Assembly: GCA_020425885.1 (NCBI GenBank)
Contig: JAGQRA010000135.1
Location: forward strand, 1-9,520
From: Planctomycetota bacterium
GTDB taxonomy: Bacteria; Planctomycetota; UBA1135; UBA2386
Length of the DNA stretch: 9,520 nt
Direction: 5' to 3'
Shown: in pieces, positions 6,331 to 9,520 of the stretch
Numbering within the stretch: position 1 is the first letter of the stretch
Layout of the letters: each line of letters starts with the position of its first letter
Translations under genes and position numbers: made by a program
The notes under the pieces: model-generated
The model's database searches: none
Told to the model about the DNA's origin: nothing
What the model saw: the letters and a program-made list of their open reading frames with translations, nothing else

Positions 6331-7049
6331 CGGCCGACGGCCACCTGCTCTCGCTCGCCGATCGCTGCGCGGTCGTGAGCGGTGCCAGCGGCGGCATCGG
6401 TCGCGCGGTCTGTGCGTCCCTGCGGCAGGCCGGGGCCGAGGTCGTGGCCGTCGACCGCGACGGTGCGGCGCCGGTCGACGGCGCCTTGAACCTCGCCGCC
6501 GATCTCGGCGACCCGGCAGCCATCGCCGCACTCGAGGCCAGGCTGCCGGCGCGCGTCGACACCTTCGTGCACTGCGCCGGCATCACCCGCGATGGTGTCT
6601 GCTGGAAGCTGCCGCCGTCGCAATGGAGCGAGGTGCTTCGGGTCAATCTCGACTCGGCGTTCCATCTCGTGCAGCTGCTCACGCCCCGGCTCCGCGCCGG
6701 CGGCGGCAGCATCGTGCTGCTGGCCTCGATCAACGGCGAACGCGGCAAGTTCGGCCAGAGCAACTACGCCGCCAGCAAGGCCGGCCTGATCGCCTTCGGC
6801 AAGAGCATCGCGCGTGAACTCGGCCGCTTCGGCGTGCGCTGCAACAGCATCGCGCCGGGCTGGATCGAAACGCCGATGACCGGCGGCCTGCCCGCCGAAC
6901 ACCGCGACCGCGCCCTGGCCGAGACCGCGCTCGGCCGCCTCGGCACGCCCGCCGACATCGCCGGCGCCGTGCTCTTCCTCTGCTCGCCGCTGGCGGCGCA
7001 CATCACCGGTCAGGTGCTGCGCGTCGACGGCGGTCAGTGCACCGCGTGA
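6327..7049 (+). CDS. NAD-type short-chain dehydrogenase (FabG/BadH-like), 3-hydroxyacyl-CoA or 6-hydroxycyclohexenoyl-CoA dehydrogenase candidate
   Basis: A complete classical SDR of 240 residues. The cofactor loop is SGASGGIG (residues 18-25), and Asp43 at the end of the second beta strand indicates NAD(H) rather than NADP(H). The active-site tetrad is Asn107, Ser134, Tyr147 and Lys151 (SNYAASKAG). The C-terminus carries RCNSIAPGWIETPM, LGRLGTPADIAGAVLFL and ITGQVLRVDGGQ, all typical. The usual NNAG strand motif is HCAG at residues 82-85. GTG 6327 overlaps the bcrD stop (GTGA); the upstream run of G is only a weak ribosome site, so translation is probably coupled to bcrD. SDRs of this kind oxidise hydroxyacyl-CoAs; Rhodopseudomonas BadH, an SDR, oxidises 2-hydroxycyclohexanecarboxyl-CoA. 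Here it may oxidise 6-hydroxycyclohex-1-ene-1-carbonyl-CoA, replacing Had, or 3-hydroxypimelyl-CoA. Family is certain; substrate is inference. Generic 3-oxoacyl-ACP reductase is the default alternative. Confidence 0.85.
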   Translation: MTADGHLLSLADRCAVVSGASGGIGRAVCASLRQAGAEVVAVDRDGAAPVDGALNLAADLGDPAAIAALEARLPARVDTFVHCAGITRDGVCWKLPPSQWSEVLRVNLDSAFHLVQLLTPRLRAGGGSIVLLASINGERGKFGQSNYAASKAGLIAFGKSIARELGRFGVRCNSIAPGWIETPMTGGLPAEHRDRALAETALGRLGTPADIAGAVLFLCSPLAAHITGQVLRVDGGQCTA

Positions 7050-7074
7050 AGCCAGATTCGATAGGACCCCCGCC

Positions 7075-7578
7075 ATGACGACCGCCTCCGACAGCGTGAC
7101 GGTGCGCAACCTGCGCCCGCGTGACCTCGACCAGGTCATCCTCCTCGACAGCAAGATCACCGGCCGCGAACGCACCGAGTACTTCAAGGTCAAGCTGGCC
7201 CAGGCCATGTCCGACACCGGCGTGCAGGTCTCACTCGCCGCCGAGGTCGACGGTCAGTTCGTCGGCTTCCTGCTCGCCAGGGTCTACTACGGCGAGTTCG
7301 GCACCGCCGAGCAGACCGCCGTGCTCGACACCATCGGCGTCAATCCCAACAAGCGTGGCGCCGGCGTCGGCAGCGCGCTGCTGCGGCAGCTGCGCCAGAA
7401 CCTGATCGGACTCGGCCTCAGGGACCTGCGCACCGAGGTCTCTTGGGACGACCTCGAGCTGCTGGCCTTCTTCCACAAGAGCGGGTTCCGGCCGGCGCCG
7501 CGGATCGGGCTCGACCTCGACCTCGTTGCCGCCCGGCGCCTGGACGAGCTGCGCGGCGAGCACGACGACGATGTGTAG
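7075..7578 (+). CDS. GNAT-family N-acetyltransferase
   Basis: A 167-residue single-domain GCN5-related N-acetyltransferase, which transfers the acetyl group of acetyl-CoA to an amine. The N-terminus is VTVRNLRPRDLDQVILLD (strand 1 and helix 1). SLAAEVDGQFVGFLLARVYY forms strands 2-3. LDTIGVNPNKRGAGVGSALL is motif A, with the acetyl-CoA pyrophosphate loop R-G-A-G-V-G at residues 94-99. LRTEVSWDDLELLAFFHKSGFRPA is motif B. The acidic tail GEHDDDV is unremarkable. ATG 7075 has AGGA eight bases upstream and lies 25 bases after the dehydrogenase stop, so it is probably the last gene of the operon. The substrate cannot be read from sequence. In Rhodopseudomonas the GNAT BadL, encoded among the bad genes, is reported to acetylate aminobenzoates as part of benzoate control, while Pat-type GNATs acetylate acyl-CoA synthetases; either role is possible here. 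Confidence 0.85.
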   Translation: MTTASDSVTVRNLRPRDLDQVILLDSKITGRERTEYFKVKLAQAMSDTGVQVSLAAEVDGQFVGFLLARVYYGEFGTAEQTAVLDTIGVNPNKRGAGVGSALLRQLRQNLIGLGLRDLRTEVSWDDLELLAFFHKSGFRPAPRIGLDLDLVAARRLDELRGEHDDDV

Positions 7579-7680
7579 CAGCTGAGGGGCGCGACCGCCT
7601 CGCGAGCCGGGACCCCGGGTTTCCTGTCATGTCGGCCGCGCCCGCGGACCTCTTCCTGCGTCCCAACCAGAAGAGGTTCG
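7579..7680 (+). other. Intergenic gap with a weak hairpin after the GNAT gene
   Basis: This 102-base gap is the only sizeable noncoding stretch in the window. A six-pair stem (GGGGCG at 7586-7591 with CGCCTC at 7596-7601, one G-T pair, loop CGAC) starts eight bases after the GNAT stop but lacks a T tract, so it would be a poor intrinsic terminator. The second short palindrome (CCGG at 7607-7610 and 7615-7618), followed by TTT, is no better. I see no convincing -35/-10 pair for the gene that follows. The gap plus the change in gene content suggests the operon boundary is here. Confidence 0.25.
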
Positions 7681-9520
7681 ATGACTCACACCCACACGCT
7701 CCGTTCGTTCTCCGATCGCCGTTGCCAGCTGCTGGCGGCGGCCACCTTCGTCCTCTGCGTCGCCGACGTCGCGGCGCAGAGCGTCTCGATGTCCAAGGGC
7801 GCTCGGCGCCACCGCTTCTCGATCGCGCCGGGCACGACCCAGGCGGCGGCCGGCGACATCCTCCGCGTCCCGACTCCTTCGGGCCTGATCGGCCAGACGC
7901 TGCCCGTCGCTGTCAGCGCGGCCAGCCTCGGCCTGCCGGCGACGGCGAACATCGACGCCCTGGCCGTCGGCGCCGATCGGCTGCCCGACATGTCGAGCGG
8001 CGGCACCACCGGATCCTCGGTCGCGGTGCTCTCCTACTCGATCACCGCGGCGTCGGTCGGCTGGGCTTCCGGGGTCACACGCCAGACGTCGAGCTCCGGC
8101 AACGGTGGCGCCGGCGATCAGTTCCGCACCCACATCTACCCGTACGGCGGCCCGATCCCGCGCATCTACCGCCGCTACGACGCGACCCATCTGCTGCTGG
8201 CGCCGCGCACCCCGACCGCGGAGCCCGAACTCGACGCGGCGACGGCGACCCGGCGCGGCAACGCCGGTTTCTACTTCTCGGTGACGGCGGCCAGCGCGCC
8301 CGCCGTCAGCACGGCGCTCGGCTTCGCCGTCGGCCCGGCCGACATCCTCTACTCGGCCGGCCCGGGCTCGACCCCGGTGATCTACGCCACGGCCGCGACC
8401 CTGATGCTAGGGCCCGGCGACGACGTCGACGCCCTCTGCGTGCACGATCGCGGCCGCCGCAGTCCACCGGCGTTCGATCCGACGGTCGATCAGATCGCCT
8501 ACTCGCTGACCCCGTCCTCGCCGTCGACGATGGCGGTGATTCCGGGGACGACGACGCAGATCTTCCCGTCCGCCGGCCTCCACATGCTGGGCGCCGGCGC
8601 GCCACCGTTCGGCGTCGTCCCCGCCGTCTTCGGCCTGCTCTCGACCGACGACCTCGACTCCTGCCGATGCACCGTCGGTCGCAACTGGCGATTCAAGAAC
8701 CGCCAGCCGCTCGGCGGCCGCATCGCCGGCATGCTCGACGATGACGGTGGCATCACCGGAGCGGGGCTGCACGGTGTCACGCGCACCGCGGTCGGTAACG
8801 TCGTCCGCTACTGGGTCACGCAGCAACGACTACAGCCTTCGGCGCCGCATCTGCTGCTCGAGTACGACGAGTTCGGCACGCTGGTGGCGAGCCACGCGCA
8901 GCCGGCGGCAACGGCGATCTCAGCGACCGGCATTCGCGACCTCTGCACCGATGGCAGCCACCTCTACGGCTGCCTCGAGGGCAACACCGTCCACGCCTTC
9001 GACCTCGCGGTCCGCGGCTGGGACGCGCTCGAACGACTGACGCTGGCACCGAGCGTGCCACCGGTCCTGCTCGGCATCGCCTACGACGGCACCAACGACA
9101 CGTTCTGGCTCGCCGGCGGCGGCGGCGAACTGGTCCAGGTCGACCGCGGTGGCAATGTCGACCGGACCTTCACCGGCGTCGTGACGCAGCCTCGCGGCCT
9201 GGCGATGGACGAAGAACGCGCCCGGCTGTGGGTGTTCTGCGGCGGCGGCGGGCCGCGGCCCGGTGACCAGGCGGTCGGCGTCGAGTTCGACGTCGAGCTC
9301 GGCGAGGTCACCGGCGTGCAGTTCCTCGGCGACGCCGCGATCGGCGGTCAGGCGGCGGGTCTCGACTTCTATCTCGACGACACCGGCGCGCCGCTCCTGG
9401 TCTGCGTGACCAAGGGCGCGGCGGGTGACGATGTCTACGAGATCAGCGGCAGCTACACCGGCGGCACGACGTGCCCCGGTGGCAACGGCGAGATGTCGCA
9501 GGCCGGGCTCGTCGGCGCGC
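7681..9520 (+). CDS. Exported repeat and beta-propeller-like protein of unknown function, 3'-partial
   Basis: An open frame runs from ATG 7681 to the window end without a stop (613 codons seen). The N-terminus is a signal peptide: basic residues at 8-14, a hydrophobic core LLAAATFVLCVADVAA, and likely cleavage near residue 32-33. Residues about 88-330 hold three diverged copies of a module with an S-x-T-x-x-S strand (YSITAASVG, YFSVTAASAP, YSLTPSS) and an acidic end (ELDAA, DDVDALC, DDLDSC). Residues about 395-590 look like propeller blades: IRDLCTDGSHLYGCLEGN, LGIAYDGTNDTFWLAGGGGE, GLAMDEERARLWVFCGGG and GLDFYLDDTGAPLLVCV, each with an aromatic or hydrophobic blade strand after a D-G or D-E turn. 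Several cysteines fit an extracytoplasmic disulfide protein. AGAGG lies four bases upstream. I do not recognise a function; the architecture resembles secreted hypothetical proteins I associate with Planctomycetota. There is no evident link to benzoyl-CoA metabolism. Confidence 0.75.
   Translation, partial: MTHTHTLRSFSDRRCQLLAAATFVLCVADVAAQSVSMSKGARRHRFSIAPGTTQAAAGDILRVPTPSGLIGQTLPVAVSAASLGLPATANIDALAVGADRLPDMSSGGTTGSSVAVLSYSITAASVGWASGVTRQTSSSGNGGAGDQFRTHIYPYGGPIPRIYRRYDATHLLLAPRTPTAEPELDAATATRRGNAGFYFSVTAASAPAVSTALGFAVGPADILYSAGPGSTPVIYATAATLMLGPGDDVDALCVHDRGRRSPPAFDPTVDQIAYSLTPSSPSTMAVIPGTTTQIFPSAGLHMLGAGAPPFGVVPAVFGLLSTDDLDSCRCTVGRNWRFKNRQPLGGRIAGMLDDDGGITGAGLHGVTRTAVGNVVRYWVTQQRLQPSAPHLLLEYDEFGTLVASHAQPAATAISATGIRDLCTDGSHLYGCLEGNTVHAFDLAVRGWDALERLTLAPSVPPVLLGIAYDGTNDTFWLAGGGGELVQVDRGGNVDRTFTGVVTQPRGLAMDEERARLWVFCGGGGPRPGDQAVGVEFDVELGEVTGVQFLGDAAIGGQAAGLDFYLDDTGAPLLVCVTKGAAGDDVYEISGSYTGGTTCPGGNGEMSQAGLVGA

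Noticed and set aside
6171..7217. Minus-strand open frame of 348 codons opposite the SDR
   Set aside because: It spans the end of bcrD, the SDR and the start of the GNAT on the other strand, shows no recognisable domain, and is explained by strand-shadow composition.
7586..7622. Intrinsic terminator after the GNAT gene
   Set aside because: The stems are short and no T tract follows; it is kept only as a weak hairpin note.
7681..7780. Lipoprotein signal in the secreted protein
   Set aside because: The cysteine in the hydrophobic core (FVLCVA) is not preceded by a lipobox, and an A-x-A type cleavage region follows it.
1..9520. CRISPR array, tRNA/rRNA genes, insertion sequence ends or long direct repeats
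   Set aside because: None seen. The plus strand is almost continuously coding, and the only gap above 35 bases is 7579-7680.

Overview
The window carries the core of an anaerobic aromatic-ring degradation operon: an ATP-dependent (class I) benzoyl-CoA reductase of the Thauera/Rhodopseudomonas Bcr/Bad type, together with enzymes of the steps that follow ring reduction. The DNA is uniformly GC-rich with strong GC-ending codon bias. The host is not obvious. The operon alone would suit a denitrifying or phototrophic proteobacterium, but the large secreted repeat/propeller protein at the right end resembles exported proteins I associate with Planctomycetota and similar environmental lineages. The lineage is therefore left open.

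Layout, left to right. Bases 1 to about 116 read on the minus strand as an internal piece of a major facilitator (MFS) transporter. Around base 105-120 this gives way abruptly to the C-terminal two thirds of 6-oxocyclohex-1-ene-1-carbonyl-CoA hydrolase (oah/bamA) on the plus strand, ending at 888. Then, all on the plus strand, come dch (920-1705, dienoyl-CoA hydratase), bcrC (1702-2865), bcrB (2862-4163), bcrA (4163-5482), bcrD (5479-6330) and a FabG-like short-chain dehydrogenase (6327-7049). Every junction from dch to the dehydrogenase overlaps by 1 or 4 bases. A GNAT acetyltransferase follows (7075-7578). After a 102-base gap, an exported protein (7681 to beyond the window end) begins and probably belongs to a separate unit.

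How they work together: BcrCBAD uses two electrons from reduced ferredoxin and ATP hydrolysis to dearomatise benzoyl-CoA to cyclohexa-1,5-diene-1-carbonyl-CoA. Dch adds water to give 6-hydroxycyclohex-1-ene-1-carbonyl-CoA. A dehydrogenase makes the 6-oxo compound, and Oah adds water and opens the ring to 3-hydroxypimelyl-CoA. The usual zinc-type alcohol dehydrogenase Had is not in the window. The translationally coupled NAD-type SDR is a candidate for that step or for oxidising 3-hydroxypimelyl-CoA. No ferredoxin, 2-oxoglutarate:ferredoxin oxidoreductase, benzoate-CoA ligase or regulator is visible here.

The most notable points are the sharp transporter/oah junction at the left edge (a misassembly or a real rearrangement that destroys oah), the SDR coupled to bcrD, the GNAT next to the pathway (compare BadL of Rhodopseudomonas), and the triple internal repeat in the secreted protein.
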